A stretch of DNA of 64,000 nucleotides from Vulcanimicrobiia bacterium (GCA_025934645.1 JAICWY010000001.1:1-64000); one strand, 5' to 3'. Counted from the stretch's first letter, positions 1-8,525 are shown. Numbers and translations are program-made. The notes: generated by a model from the letters alone, not told the origin.

Positions 1-47
1 CCTCGGTTCTTTGCGCCGCCCCAGAAGGACGGCAATCTCATGCTCCA

Positions 48-53
48 TATACT
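48..53 (+). promoter_or_regulatory. possible -10 box ahead of the first gene
   Basis: TATACT matches the sigma-70 -10 consensus at five of six bases and lies 36 bp before the chosen TTG start of the HEAT-cyclophilin gene. No convincing -35 box is seen at 16-18 bp spacing. An interrupted dyad (CTAGAAC ... GTTC ... CTAG, 52-73) directly follows and could be an operator. Both are weak, unaided readings. Confidence 0.3.
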
Positions 54-88
54 AGAACGCAAGTTCGGTCTAGAAAGTTGGTACAGAT

Positions 89-1570
89 TTGTTTAAGCGC
101 GTCGTCGGGATGCTGACAATCCTTCTTGCGCTGACCCTTACGCTCGGTAGCGTCCGTGCGGCGGCACCAAATCCATACGTGCAGATCGTGCAGCTCGAGC
201 AGTCGCGTTCTTTAGGTAACGGCCGCCTCGCGCAGTTATTGAGCTCGAAGGATCGGCTGCTTGCCCTCCGGGCGGCACTGGCAATCGGTAGGACCAAACA
301 GCCTGCGGGCGTTCCCTTACTGTTGCCGCACGCGAAAGATCGCGATCCGGCGATGCGCGCTATGGCGGTGTACGGACTGGGCCTCATCGCATCGCCGGGC
401 GGAGCCTCCGGCGTGCTGTCTGCATTGAGGGATAGCAGCGACGTGGTGCGTGTGTCCGCGTTGGACGCGACCGACCGCTTTGTGAACGGACATGTCTTTA
501 CTTCCACGCAAGCCGATTCGGCAGAACGATGGGTCGCAGTACTGTTGCACGGCAAAAACCCGGCCGTGCGTGCGCGCGCAGCAATGACGCTGGAAGGTTT
601 TAGCGGACAGCCGCAAGCAACGGCGGCGCTCAAAGCGCTCGACTCCGCATTTTTGACGGAACGCAACCCGTTCGTCCGGTGGCACGTCATGTGGACGCTT
701 TTCCGCGGGTACGCAAAAGAAGCACCGCCTTCGATTCTCGCGGCCGGACTCTCGGACAAAGATGAAACGGTCCGGATTGAAGCGGTGCGCGCGCTCGGAC
801 GGCGCGGCGATACGAGCGCTCTCACCGAGTTGAAACCGCTGCTGGGCGATCGTTCATGGCGCGTGCAAGAGCAAACGCTCGAGTCGATGAAAGTGCTGCA
901 GGGCGGCACGATGACCGATCATCTTACCGCGGTTCCGCAAGGCGTGCGAACGCCGGCGCCTCAACCCGATCGCTTCGCAAATTTGCGCGCGCTCCCGCGC
1001 ACGCCCGTCACGGGCAATCCCTCGAAACCTACGGCTGAAAATGCGATCCGGCAGCCGAAACTCTATCCCGATACAGTGCCGCTCTTCACGGGGCCGGCGC
1101 ACGGCGACCACCCCCGCTTGCGTCTGGTCACGACGAAAGGCAACGTGTACGTCGAACTGTATCCGGAATGGGCGCCGCTCACGGTCGAAAACTTCTTGAA
1201 TCTGGTCAACCGCGGATATTACGATGACAACCGGTGGTTCCGCATCGTGCCGGATTTCGTCGTGCAGACCGGCGACAAAACGAACACGGGCAATGGCGAT
1301 GCCGGGTACATGATTCCCGCGGAAGAGAATCCGATCGAACAAGACAGCTACGTGATTTCGATGGGCCTCAATTACACCAATCCGCCCGACGCGCACGCCA
1401 TCCGCGATTCGGCCGGCACGCAGTTCTACATCACGCTCTCGCCGCAGCTGCACTTGGATCGCGACTTCACGGTATTCGGCCGTGTGGTGGGCGGGACGGA
1501 CGTACTGGGACGTTTGATTGAATCGGACAAAATCGTGCGCGTAGAACGTCTGCCGGACATCAAAGAGTGA
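89..1570 (+). CDS. secreted HEAT-repeat / cyclophilin-type peptidyl-prolyl isomerase
   Basis: The first 25 or so residues form a signal peptide (MFKR, then a Leu/Thr-rich core ending before AAAPN). Residues about 40-275 are HEAT/PBS-lyase-like helical repeats (for example RDPAMRAMAVYGLG and KDETVRIEAVRALG). Residues about 340-493 are a cyclophilin domain recognised by TVENFLNLV, a YYDDNRWFRIVPDFVVQTGD stretch, FYITLSPQLHLD and FTVFGRVVGG. The predicted role is prolyl isomerisation outside the cytoplasm, with the HEAT part as a scaffold. The start is TTG; an in-frame ATG at 110 would shorten the signal peptide. The stop overlaps the next GTG start by 4 nt, so the two are probably co-transcribed. 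Confidence 0.85.
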   Translation: MFKRVVGMLTILLALTLTLGSVRAAAPNPYVQIVQLEQSRSLGNGRLAQLLSSKDRLLALRAALAIGRTKQPAGVPLLLPHAKDRDPAMRAMAVYGLGLIASPGGASGVLSALRDSSDVVRVSALDATDRFVNGHVFTSTQADSAERWVAVLLHGKNPAVRARAAMTLEGFSGQPQATAALKALDSAFLTERNPFVRWHVMWTLFRGYAKEAPPSILAAGLSDKDETVRIEAVRALGRRGDTSALTELKPLLGDRSWRVQEQTLESMKVLQGGTMTDHLTAVPQGVRTPAPQPDRFANLRALPRTPVTGNPSKPTAENAIRQPKLYPDTVPLFTGPAHGDHPRLRLVTTKGNVYVELYPEWAPLTVENFLNLVNRGYYDDNRWFRIVPDFVVQTGDKTNTGNGDAGYMIPAEENPIEQDSYVISMGLNYTNPPDAHAIRDSAGTQFYITLSPQLHLDRDFTVFGRVVGGTDVLGRLIESDKIVRVERLPDIKE

Positions 1571-1947
1571 ACCGTCTGACACCGGCTGCGCTCGCGCTGG
1601 CGCTGGCAGCGTGCGGCGGAAACGCGCAGCAACTACCAGTGAAGATCACATCGTGCAAAGCTGTGCCATCGGCGCAGGGCGCCGATCTGCGCGCCATGGT
1701 TGAAAACAAGGCGTATAAGCCGATCTCGGAACTAGATTTTTCGGCGGCGTTCTATGGCGATTTCCGCTACCGCAAATTCGCCGGCGCGGCTACGCTGCCG
1801 CAAGAGTTCGATCCGGGACAAAAACGCGAGATCGTCGCCCCGCTTGCCGGCGCCACGCCGGATCTGCACGGCCCGGCGATGGTGTGCCTCGTTACGCGCA
1901 TCCGGTATCTCGACGGCACCGTCGATGTGGCGCCGGCGCAAGAGTAG
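1567..1947 (+). CDS. small predicted lipoprotein of unknown function
   Basis: The protein has 126 residues and a GTG start overlapping the previous stop (GTGA). Its N-terminus carries a short hydrophobic stretch and a lipobox, LALAAC, with Cys16 as the likely lipidated residue. The remainder (residues 25-126) is beta-rich and resembles small FxLYD-like secreted domains (NKAYKPISELDFSAAFYGDF), but I do not recognise a named family. It ends five bases before the oppositely oriented dtd stop. Translational coupling to the HEAT-cyclophilin gene suggests a shared envelope role. Function unknown. Confidence 0.7.
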   Translation: MNRLTPAALALALAACGGNAQQLPVKITSCKAVPSAQGADLRAMVENKAYKPISELDFSAAFYGDFRYRKFAGAATLPQEFDPGQKREIVAPLAGATPDLHGPAMVCLVTRIRYLDGTVDVAPAQE

Positions 1948-1951
1948 CGCC

Positions 1952-2401
1952 TTAAAAGAGCCGTTTGCTATCGAGCAAAATCGTGACGGGCCCGTCGTTT
2001 ACGAGCTCGACGTCCATGTGCGCGCCGAACTCGCCGTAGCCGACGTTTAAGCCTTCGCGTTCCAGCAGCATACCGACCCGCTCGTAGAGCGGACGGGCCA
2101 ATTCTTCGCGCGCCGCGGTAATGAACGACGGACGCCGCCCTTTGCGCGCGTCACCGTGCAGTGTGAACTGCGAGACGAGCAGCACGCCGCCGCCCATCTC
2201 GTGCACGCTGCGGTTCATCAAGCCGGCATCGTCCTGAAAGATGCGCAGGCCGGCAATCTTCGATGCGATCTGCTCCGCGTCGGGTTCCGCATCGTTTACG
2301 GCGACGCCCAGCAGCACCATTAAGCCCGCGCCGATCTCACCGGTGACGCGGCCGTCGACGCGCACCTGCGCGCGTGAGACGCGCTGCACGACGGCGCGCA
2401 T
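1952..2401 (-). CDS. dtd: D-aminoacyl-tRNA deacylase
   Basis: This is a full-length (149 aa) DTD family protein that hydrolyses D-amino acids, and glycine mischarged on tRNA-Ala, from tRNA. Family hallmarks are the start MRAVVQRVSRAQVRVDG, the SQFTLHGDARKGRRPSF catalytic segment near residues 76-92, and the C-terminal NDGPVTI motif corresponding to the Gly-cisPro element. ATG start. It is the last gene of a minus-strand run behind proline dehydrogenase, three bases downstream of that gene's stop. It is a housekeeping quality-control enzyme, with no obvious functional link to proline oxidation. Confidence 0.95.
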   Translation of the reverse strand: MRAVVQRVSRAQVRVDGRVTGEIGAGLMVLLGVAVNDAEPDAEQIASKIAGLRIFQDDAGLMNRSVHEMGGGVLLVSQFTLHGDARKGRRPSFITAAREELARPLYERVGMLLEREGLNVGYGEFGAHMDVELVNDGPVTILLDSKRLF

Positions 2402-2404
2402 TCG

Positions 2405-3301
2405 CTACTTCGAGAAGATCGACGAAAGCGCGAAGAGCGCGTTCTCTTTGCGTTCCGCGACGCGGCGGTAGAAATAGCCGGCCCAGTGCGTGCCGAACGG
2501 CACGTACACGCGCAGCCGGAAGCCTTCGTCGACGATCTGTTTCTGCAGCGCGGGACGCACGCCGTACAGCATTTGAAACTCGAACTTCTCGCTGGAGATG
2601 CCGTTATTGTGAGCGAAAGCTTTGATTGCATCGATCAGATCCGGGTCGTGCGTCGCAATACCCGGATAATTGCCGCGCGTAAGGAGCGCCTGCGCGCATG
2701 CCAGGTACTGCTTGCGGATCTGCGGCATCTCTTTGTAAGCAAGCTCCGGCGGCTCGTTGTAAGCGCCTTTGCAAATGCGCACGCGCGCGCCGAGCTCGAT
2801 CGCGCGTTCGACGTCTTGCGGCGTGCGCTTGAGATACGCTTGCAGGACCGGACCGACGTTTTTACGATTCGCCCAAGCCCGTTCGAAGACGCGCAGCGTC
2901 GCCTCGAGGACCGGCGTACCTTCCATGTCGATACGCACGAAGGGATCGGCATTGTTGGCTTGCGCGTAATCTAGAATCGCGTTCAGGTTCTCGACTGCGA
3001 AATCTTCGCCGGCGAGCAGGCCCATCGCGGTTAACTTCACCGAAACGTTGCTTTGCACGCCGGCGGCTTGGATCGCGTCAATCATCCGGAAGTACGCGTC
3101 GCGCGTTTTTATCGCCGCGTCGCGTTCCGTGACGTCTTCTCCAAGGAAGTCGAGCGTCGCGGTGATGCCGGCAGCGTTGAGTTGGCGGACGGCAGCGATA
3201 GCGGACTCGATCGTCTCACCCGCTACGAAGCGCTTTGCCAAGAAGAAAAACCGCCTCGAGAAAAGCGAGTCGGGCGCGAACATCCGGTCCAGAATGGCCA
3301 T
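2405..3301 (-). CDS. proline dehydrogenase (monofunctional PRODH)
   Basis: A single-domain FAD enzyme of 298 residues oxidising L-proline to pyrroline-5-carboxylate and passing electrons to quinone. The beta/alpha barrel is seen in segments such as NVSVKLTAMGL, FVRIDMEGTPVLEATL, VRICKGAYNEP and IATHDP. The conserved substrate-binding YFYRRVAERKEN lies near the C-terminus. I chose the ATG at 3301 (MAILDRMF) over an upstream in-frame start at 3340, because the latter would run 28 nt into the permease gene. No P5C dehydrogenase is in the window, so the PutA-type second step must be encoded elsewhere. Dtd follows with a 3-nt gap. Confidence 0.93.
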   Translation of the reverse strand: MAILDRMFAPDSLFSRRFFFLAKRFVAGETIESAIAAVRQLNAAGITATLDFLGEDVTERDAAIKTRDAYFRMIDAIQAAGVQSNVSVKLTAMGLLAGEDFAVENLNAILDYAQANNADPFVRIDMEGTPVLEATLRVFERAWANRKNVGPVLQAYLKRTPQDVERAIELGARVRICKGAYNEPPELAYKEMPQIRKQYLACAQALLTRGNYPGIATHDPDLIDAIKAFAHNNGISSEKFEFQMLYGVRPALQKQIVDEGFRLRVYVPFGTHWAGYFYRRVAERKENALFALSSIFSK

Positions 3302-3312
3302 AACGGCCTGCC

Positions 3313-4086
3313 TTATACGACGCGGCGGCGCAAAGCCCATTGTGCCGCGACGACGATTGCCGCCAGCACGACGAAACCGTATGAGAGCGCGAGTGCGGCG
3401 CCGACGCCCTGCGCCGAAAGAGCGACGTAGAGCTGCACGGGCAGCGCCGTGGGATGATATGCGACGATCGACGTAGCGCCGTATTCACCGATAGCGCGCA
3501 TCCATGCCAGCACCATCCCGGCGACGACGTTCGGTGCGGCGAGCGGCAGCGCGACGCGCGCGAAGACGCGCGCGGGGCTCGCGCCGAGCGTGCGTGCCGA
3601 TTCTTCGTACGCGGCGTCGAGCGAACCGAACGCCGCCGCCGCGGTGATCGCGACGAACGAACCCGCGACGAAAAACTCGGCGAGCGCTACGCCCCAAAGC
3701 GAATCGACGAACACGATGCCGCGCGCCGCGAGCGCGCTTCCGAGCATGGTGCGCGAGCCCACAGTTTGCAACAGCATGATGCCCGATGCGACCGGCGGGA
3801 AAGCCAGCGGAAGCGCGAGCAGCGAGAGCGCAAGGCTGCGAACGGCGCGCGGCGTGTGCGCGAGCGAGTACCCGGCTGGAACGCCGAGCACCGACGCCGC
3901 CGCGACGGCGATGCACGATGCAACGAGCGAAACCCGCAGCGCGTCTTGCGCGGCCGGCTGCGCGAACGCGTGTACGACGCCGGCGGGCGGCACCGCCGCC
4001 AACATGGCGATCACCGGACCCAACATTACGAGCACCAGCAGCGCTGCAGCAAGATTGAAGACGGCGCCGCCGCCGGAAGATTTCAT
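3313..4086 (-). CDS. ABC transporter permease, molybdate/tungstate (ModB/WtpB)-like
   Basis: A 257-residue inner-membrane permease with about five or six hydrophobic segments. It carries the binding-protein-dependent transport EAA loop: EESARTLGASPARVFARVALPLA around residues 160-182, followed by GMVLAWMRAIGEYGA. The IGEYGATSIVAY stretch is typical of ModB, CysT and WtpB-type oxyanion permeases. No periplasmic binding protein or ATPase is adjacent, so substrate assignment is family-level only. It is the first gene of a minus-strand run with proline dehydrogenase and dtd (12-nt gap) and is divergent from the receiver gene across a 69-bp interval. Confidence 0.8.
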   Translation of the reverse strand: MKSSGGGAVFNLAAALLVLVMLGPVIAMLAAVPPAGVVHAFAQPAAQDALRVSLVASCIAVAAASVLGVPAGYSLAHTPRAVRSLALSLLALPLAFPPVASGIMLLQTVGSRTMLGSALAARGIVFVDSLWGVALAEFFVAGSFVAITAAAAFGSLDAAYEESARTLGASPARVFARVALPLAAPNVVAGMVLAWMRAIGEYGATSIVAYHPTALPVQLYVALSAQGVGAALALSYGFVVLAAIVVAAQWALRRRVV

Positions 4087-4155
4087 ACAGTTACTTTACC
4101 AAATAAGCAATCGGAGGCGAGGCGCGAAGACGCCCGGGGCGAATGGACCAGCGAC

Positions 4156-4554
4156 ATGACCCAACGCACGTGGCGCGTGCTCATCGCGGACGACGATCCG
4201 GCAATCTGCACGCTTATCGAAACGGTGCTCCGTAAGGGCCCGTACGAGATCGTAACGCGCAACGATGCTGAGAGCGCGCTGGTCGCGTTGGATCGCGAAG
4301 GCCGGTTCGACATCATCATCTCCGATTTTATGTTGCCCGGCATTTCCGGCATCGATCTGATCGAACGCCTGCGAGCGGACGAACGCACGCGCTCGGTGCC
4401 GATCCTCATGATCTCCGGGCACACGAACTATGCGATGGACGGCCGCGCGAAAACAGCGGGTGCAAACCTCTTCCTAAACAAGCCGTTCACCATTTCGCAG
4501 CTGCGTACCGCTGTCAACAGCCTGCTCGCGCAACCCAAAGTCAACTCGCTCTAA
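4156..4554 (+). CDS. stand-alone response-regulator receiver protein
   Basis: A CheY-like single receiver domain of 132 residues with no output domain. The acidic cluster is at residues 9-11 (IADDDP), the predicted phosphoacceptor is Asp57 in IISDFMLPG, the conserved Thr/Ser is in LMISGH, and the Lys is in NKPF. The upstream reading frame is open but has shadow composition; ATG 4156 (MTQRTWRVLIADDD) gives the canonical N-terminus. No histidine kinase is nearby, so its partner is unknown. A 4-bp GNRA-capped hairpin directly follows the stop codon (4555-4566). Confidence 0.85.
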   Translation: MTQRTWRVLIADDDPAICTLIETVLRKGPYEIVTRNDAESALVALDREGRFDIIISDFMLPGISGIDLIERLRADERTRSVPILMISGHTNYAMDGRAKTAGANLFLNKPFTISQLRTAVNSLLAQPKVNSL

Positions 4555-4602
4555 GCCCGTAAGGGCAGGACGCTCGCGCCGCGGGCTCGCAAAACCCCCG
4601 TC

Positions 4603-5163
4603 TTGCATCTCCTAAAGATTCTCGTCGTCGCGCTCTCGCTCGGCCTCGACGTTTTCGCAGTCGGCATCGGCGTCGGCATGCGCGGCACGCCGCGCGCCGT
4701 TAAAATCCGCATTGGCGCGGCGTTTGCGAGCGCCGAAGTCATTATGAATTTGCTGGGCGTCGGTCTAGGCAAGCTCGCGGGCTCGTTTTTGGGCGACGTC
4801 GCGGGATACATCGGCTTTGCCGCGCTCATCGGCGTGGGCGGCTACATGATGTTCGAAGCGATCCGCGAGTCCGAAGAGAAGGAGCCGCTCGACATGTCCC
4901 GCGGGTGGGGGCTGTTCATCGCCTCGCTTTCCATCAGTCTGGACTCGCTGGGCATCGGCTTCTCGATTTTATACATCGGCGTGCCGCTCGCGATCTCGCT
5001 TGGCGTCATCTTCATCGTCTCGATCTGCGCGACGGTGTTGGGGCTGACGTTAGGCCGCGTGCTCGGACGGCGGGTCGAAGAAGGCGCAGAGCTCTGGGCC
5101 GGCATCGTCCTCGTGCTCACCGGCGTCGGATTCATTCTGGCAAAAGTCTTTCACGTCGGATAG
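4603..5163 (+). CDS. mntP: manganese efflux pump MntP
   Basis: An integral membrane protein of 186 residues with six hydrophobic helices, the usual MntP/YebN length and topology (two repeats of three helices). The conserved membrane aspartates appear as Asp16 in LGLDVFAVG and Asp114 in SLSISLDSLGIGF, matching the metal-pathway residues known for the family. It exports Mn2+ to prevent toxicity. The start is TTG at 4603 (MHLLKILVV). The 48-bp leader is too short for a yybP-ykoY Mn riboswitch and shows no match to one. It may be co-transcribed with the receiver gene. Confidence 0.92.
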   Translation: MHLLKILVVALSLGLDVFAVGIGVGMRGTPRAVKIRIGAAFASAEVIMNLLGVGLGKLAGSFLGDVAGYIGFAALIGVGGYMMFEAIRESEEKEPLDMSRGWGLFIASLSISLDSLGIGFSILYIGVPLAISLGVIFIVSICATVLGLTLGRVLGRRVEEGAELWAGIVLVLTGVGFILAKVFHVG

Positions 5164-5176
5164 CGAAGCGCACCGC

Positions 5177-6076
5177 ATGCGCACCGGCGAGACGCTCCTG
5201 GAATTGGTTCGCGGCGGCGGCGCGCGATCGCTCTTCGTGGTGGGCACCGGCAAGAACGTCGGTAAGACCGTCGCGATGCGCGCGATCGCTGCGGCGGCGT
5301 CGGCGCGCGGCCTCACAGTGGGGCTGACCTCGACCGGCCGTGACGGCGAAGCGATCGACGCGGCGGACTCCCTCGCAAAGCCGCGTTTGTTTTTACAGCC
5401 CGGATGTGTCGTCGCCACGGCGCGCAATCTCTTGCCCGAACATCCCGCGAGCGAGATGCTCGACGTCACCGGCTGGCCCAGCGCGTCGGGAAGCATTTGC
5501 TTCGCGCGCGTGCGGCGCGCCGGTTATTTCGAGATCGCAGGGCCGCCGACGGCGTCGGCGATCCGCGAATGCGTGGATCGCTTTTTCTCGTACGGGTGCG
5601 ATCAGGCGATCGTAGACGGCGCGCAAGATCGCGTCGCGGCGCTCGCCGGCGGCGGCGATGCGGTGATCGTCGCGACGGGCGCAGCGTCCGCTCGCACCAT
5701 CGAGGATGCGGTCGACGATATCCGCGCGTTAGTGCTGCGGTTGGGTGTGCCGGCGTGCGATCCGCAGAAGCCGATGCTCAAGATCACCGGTGCGCTGACC
5801 GCCTCACGTGCCGCACAGCTGGTTTCCGCGCGTGAAGAACGGCAGATCGTCGTGCGCGACCCCACGCAGATCGCAATGCACGGTAAAGCGCTGCTCGGGA
5901 TGCGCGGACGGCTCGACGTTCGCTGCGAACGGCCGTTGCGCGTCGTCGCAGCGACCATTGCGTCGATCGGGCGCGACCGCTATTTCGAACCGCGCGCGTT
6001 TGCGGACGCCGTCGCGCAAGCGACAGGTCTGCCGACATTTGACGTGTATGCCGGCACGATGGTGCGCGCCGCGTGA
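5177..6076 (+). CDS. P-loop protein resembling KamB, lysine 5,6-aminomutase reactivase subunit
   Basis: A 299-residue protein with a clear Walker A at residues 23-31 (GTGKNVGKT) in an NTPase or amino-acid-kinase-like N-terminal fold (SLFVVGTGKNVGKTVAMRAI). The remainder is unfamiliar. The assignment rests mainly on context: its stop overlaps the next ORF by 4 nt, that ORF is a MutS-family ATPase of the KamC type, and kce follows. In lysine-fermentation clusters kamB and kamC encode the factors thought to reactivate the B12-dependent lysine 5,6-aminomutase. No aminomutase gene (kamD/kamE) is visible here. A generic P-loop NTPase remains possible. Confidence 0.5.
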   Translation: MRTGETLLELVRGGGARSLFVVGTGKNVGKTVAMRAIAAAASARGLTVGLTSTGRDGEAIDAADSLAKPRLFLQPGCVVATARNLLPEHPASEMLDVTGWPSASGSICFARVRRAGYFEIAGPPTASAIRECVDRFFSYGCDQAIVDGAQDRVAALAGGGDAVIVATGAASARTIEDAVDDIRALVLRLGVPACDPQKPMLKITGALTASRAAQLVSAREERQIVVRDPTQIAMHGKALLGMRGRLDVRCERPLRVVAATIASIGRDRYFEPRAFADAVAQATGLPTFDVYAGTMVRAA

Positions 6077-7689
6077 AGTTCGCAGGACTTATCGACGCGG
6101 TGACCGCCGGCGCGCTGCAGGCGGCGTGGATGAATGCTGCGCTTTCGCCCGTGAGTGAGCCCGGGCGCCGCGCCGCAGATCTGCTGCGGCCTTTCGTTCG
6201 CGGCGAGGAAAGCGATGCAAACGATCGGGCGCAGCTCGTCATGCGTTTTGCCGGGCGCATCGATGCGAAGCGCGTGGACGCCATGCGCGACGCGCTGCGC
6301 GGATCGCCGGATCCGCTGCCGGCCATTTCACGCGCGGCGATGGGAGACGTGCTTGACGACGCGCAATTCCTGGAACTGCAGCGTTTTTTGGACGCCGCGG
6401 CGCGCATCGACGCGTTGCTCGACGGTGAAGAGGCGCCGCTCGTCGACGAGGCTTGCGCAGCCCTTGCGCGCACACTCGAGCGCGGGCGCGCCGGAAAATT
6501 CGGATTTTACCTTGCCGACAACTTCGATGCTTCGCTGAGCGCGGCTCGCGCCGATGCCGATCGCGCGCAAGCCGAGTACGACAGCGCGCGCGGGCGCTTG
6601 GCCCAACGCGTCGCGCAGGCGCTGGGACGCGACGAGCCGCCGGCCGGGGAGTTCATCGTCATGCGCGAGAGCGTCCCGCAATTGCCGCAAGGCGTTCGCG
6701 CGATCCGCGAAGCGCCCACGTATTATTTGTGCGAACTGGAGCTCGATGCGCCGGCGGTGGAAGCGCTCGGGAAACGCGACGCGGCGAACGCGCGCGTTGC
6801 AGCCGCCGAGCAAAGCGCGCGCGTAATGCTTTCGAAAAACGTGCGCGATGCGGTGCAGGCATTGGAAACGCTGACCGTGCGTGCCGGGCAACTGGACTTA
6901 CTGCTGGCGCACGCGCGTTTCGCGCAGCGGTACGATTGCGTGGCGGCAACGATAGAACCGGGCGCGGGCATCGCGTTCGCGCAAGCGCGCTACCTGCCGC
7001 TCAAGGCCGAGCTCGACGCGCAGGGCCGCCGCTACGAAGCAATATCGATAGAACTGCGCGACGTCGCGGTGCTCACAGGGCCGAATATGGGTGGAAAAAG
7101 CGTCGCGTTGCGCACCTGCGGATTTATCGCGCTGCTCGCAGCGTTCGGCGTTCCGGTTCCGGCGCAATCGGCGGCGCTGTGTTTGTTCGACGAGATCGCG
7201 TGGCTCGGCATCGGCGCGTCGGAAGACGGCGGCGGATTGCTCTCGTCGTTCGCACGCGAGGTCGTGCGCTTGCAAGAGATTCTCTCGCGCGATTCCACGC
7301 GCATGCTCGTGCTCGTGGACGAATTCGCGCGCACAACCACTCCGTACGAAGGAAAGGCGCTGCTCGTCGCGCTTATCCGCGTGCTGCGCCGGCGCGGACG
7401 CGTGGCTTTTATCGCAACGCACTTGGCCGGGATCGCGCGCGACGCTCGCGTGCGTCATTTCGCGGTCCGAGGTTTACGCAATATCCCGCGCGCCCGCTCG
7501 GGCGATCTGGACGCCGCACTGGCCGCGCTTGCCGACTCGATGGACTACGCCGTGGTGGAGGTCGGCGAGAGCGCCGAGCGCCACGCGGACGCGATTGCCC
7601 TGGCACACTTACTGGGCTTAGACGAAGAGATCGTCGCAGAGGCCGGCACCGTCCTCGCTGAAGAAACAGGCATGTCATGGATCCGCTGA
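6073..7689 (+). CDS. MutS-family ATPase resembling KamC (aminomutase reactivase ATPase)
   Basis: A 538-residue protein with the MutS ATPase domain in its C-terminal half. Walker A is at about 336-343 (GPNMGGKS), the signature region is LLSSFAREVVRLQEIL, Walker B with catalytic acid is at Asp416/Glu417 (LVLVDEFARTTT), and the switch His is in ATHLAGIA. The mismatch-recognition domain I of true MutS is absent, and the length is far short of the 850 or so residues of MutS. It starts inside the KamB-like gene (4-nt overlap) and ends 13 nt inside kce, so the three are tightly coupled. Known KamC proteins are MutS-like. The substrate enzyme is inferred, not seen. Confidence 0.6.
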   Translation: MKFAGLIDAVTAGALQAAWMNAALSPVSEPGRRAADLLRPFVRGEESDANDRAQLVMRFAGRIDAKRVDAMRDALRGSPDPLPAISRAAMGDVLDDAQFLELQRFLDAAARIDALLDGEEAPLVDEACAALARTLERGRAGKFGFYLADNFDASLSAARADADRAQAEYDSARGRLAQRVAQALGRDEPPAGEFIVMRESVPQLPQGVRAIREAPTYYLCELELDAPAVEALGKRDAANARVAAAEQSARVMLSKNVRDAVQALETLTVRAGQLDLLLAHARFAQRYDCVAATIEPGAGIAFAQARYLPLKAELDAQGRRYEAISIELRDVAVLTGPNMGGKSVALRTCGFIALLAAFGVPVPAQSAALCLFDEIAWLGIGASEDGGGLLSSFAREVVRLQEILSRDSTRMLVLVDEFARTTTPYEGKALLVALIRVLRRRGRVAFIATHLAGIARDARVRHFAVRGLRNIPRARSGDLDAALAALADSMDYAVVEVGESAERHADAIALAHLLGLDEEIVAEAGTVLAEETGMSWIR

Positions 7690-8525
7690 TCGTCACCGTA
7701 GCGCCCGTTGGCGCGGAGCTCACGCCCGAACAGACGCCGCACTTGGCGGTTACGCCCAAAGCCTTGGGTGAGGTCGCGCGCACCATACGCGAGGCCGGCG
7801 CGTCCATGATCCACGTGCACTGCCGCAACGACGACGGCAGCAACACGCACGAAGTCGGCCGCTTCAAGCAAGCGTACGAAGCGATCCGCAGCCAGAGCGA
7901 CCTGATCGTGCAGTTCTCGACCGGCGGCGCGATCGGCATGTCGCCCGAGGAGCGTGCCTCGGTGCTGCAGCTGCGCCCCGAAATGGCGACGCTAACCTGC
8001 GGCACCGTGAACTTCGGAGACGACGTCTTCGAAAACAGCTTCCCAATCATGCGCGGCATCTTGAAGAAGATGCACGAGCATGGCGTGAAGCCCGAACTCG
8101 AAATTTTCGACAAAGGCCATCTAACGAACGCGCGCCGCTTGGAGAAGGAAGGCCTGCTGGAATTCCCGGCCCACGTAGATTTCGTGCTGGGCGTGCCCGG
8201 CGGGCTAGACGCCACCGTGCAAAACCTCTGCGATTTAGTCGACGCGCTGCCGCCGGGGTGCACGTGGTCGGTCGCGGGTATCGGACGTATGCAGCTGCCC
8301 ATGGCCATGGCGGCGCTCGCGATGGGCGGCCACGTGCGCGTCGGCTTGGAAGACAACATCTATTATTCGAAGGGGCGGCTTGCGACGAACGCGGAGCTGG
8401 TCGCGCGCGTTGTCCGGTTGGCGGAGGAGCTCGGACGGCCCGTCGCCACGCCGGATCAGGCGCGCGAGCTGCTTGGGCTGGCAAGGAAAAGCCCGGGCAT
8501 TGAAGCAACTATGGCGGCGCCCTAA
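7677..8525 (+). CDS. kce: 3-keto-5-aminohexanoate cleavage enzyme (BKACE / DUF849 family)
   Basis: A 282-residue TIM-barrel enzyme of the beta-keto acid cleavage family, which condenses a beta-keto acid with acetyl-CoA to release acetoacetate and a CoA ester. Zinc ligands are visible as His46 and His48 (MIHVHCRND) and Glu225 in VRVGLEDN. Glu14, at the position used by characterised Kce for the substrate amino group, is present. QFSTGG and GVPGGLDA are further family motifs. Together with the Kam-like genes this favours the lysine-derived substrate 3-keto-5-aminohexanoate, though BKACE members vary widely. ATG start, overlapping the KamC-like gene by 13 nt. Confidence 0.82.
   Translation: MDPLIVTVAPVGAELTPEQTPHLAVTPKALGEVARTIREAGASMIHVHCRNDDGSNTHEVGRFKQAYEAIRSQSDLIVQFSTGGAIGMSPEERASVLQLRPEMATLTCGTVNFGDDVFENSFPIMRGILKKMHEHGVKPELEIFDKGHLTNARRLEKEGLLEFPAHVDFVLGVPGGLDATVQNLCDLVDALPPGCTWSVAGIGRMQLPMAMAALAMGGHVRVGLEDNIYYSKGRLATNAELVARVVRLAEELGRPVATPDQARELLGLARKSPGIEATMAAP

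Noticed and set aside
4555-4602. Manganese riboswitch ahead of mntP
   Set aside because: Only 48 bp and no match to the yybP-ykoY core; just a 4-bp GNRA hairpin is seen.
6073-7689. DNA mismatch repair MutS
   Set aside because: Only the ATPase half is MutS-like; the mismatch-recognition domain is missing and the context is kam/kce.
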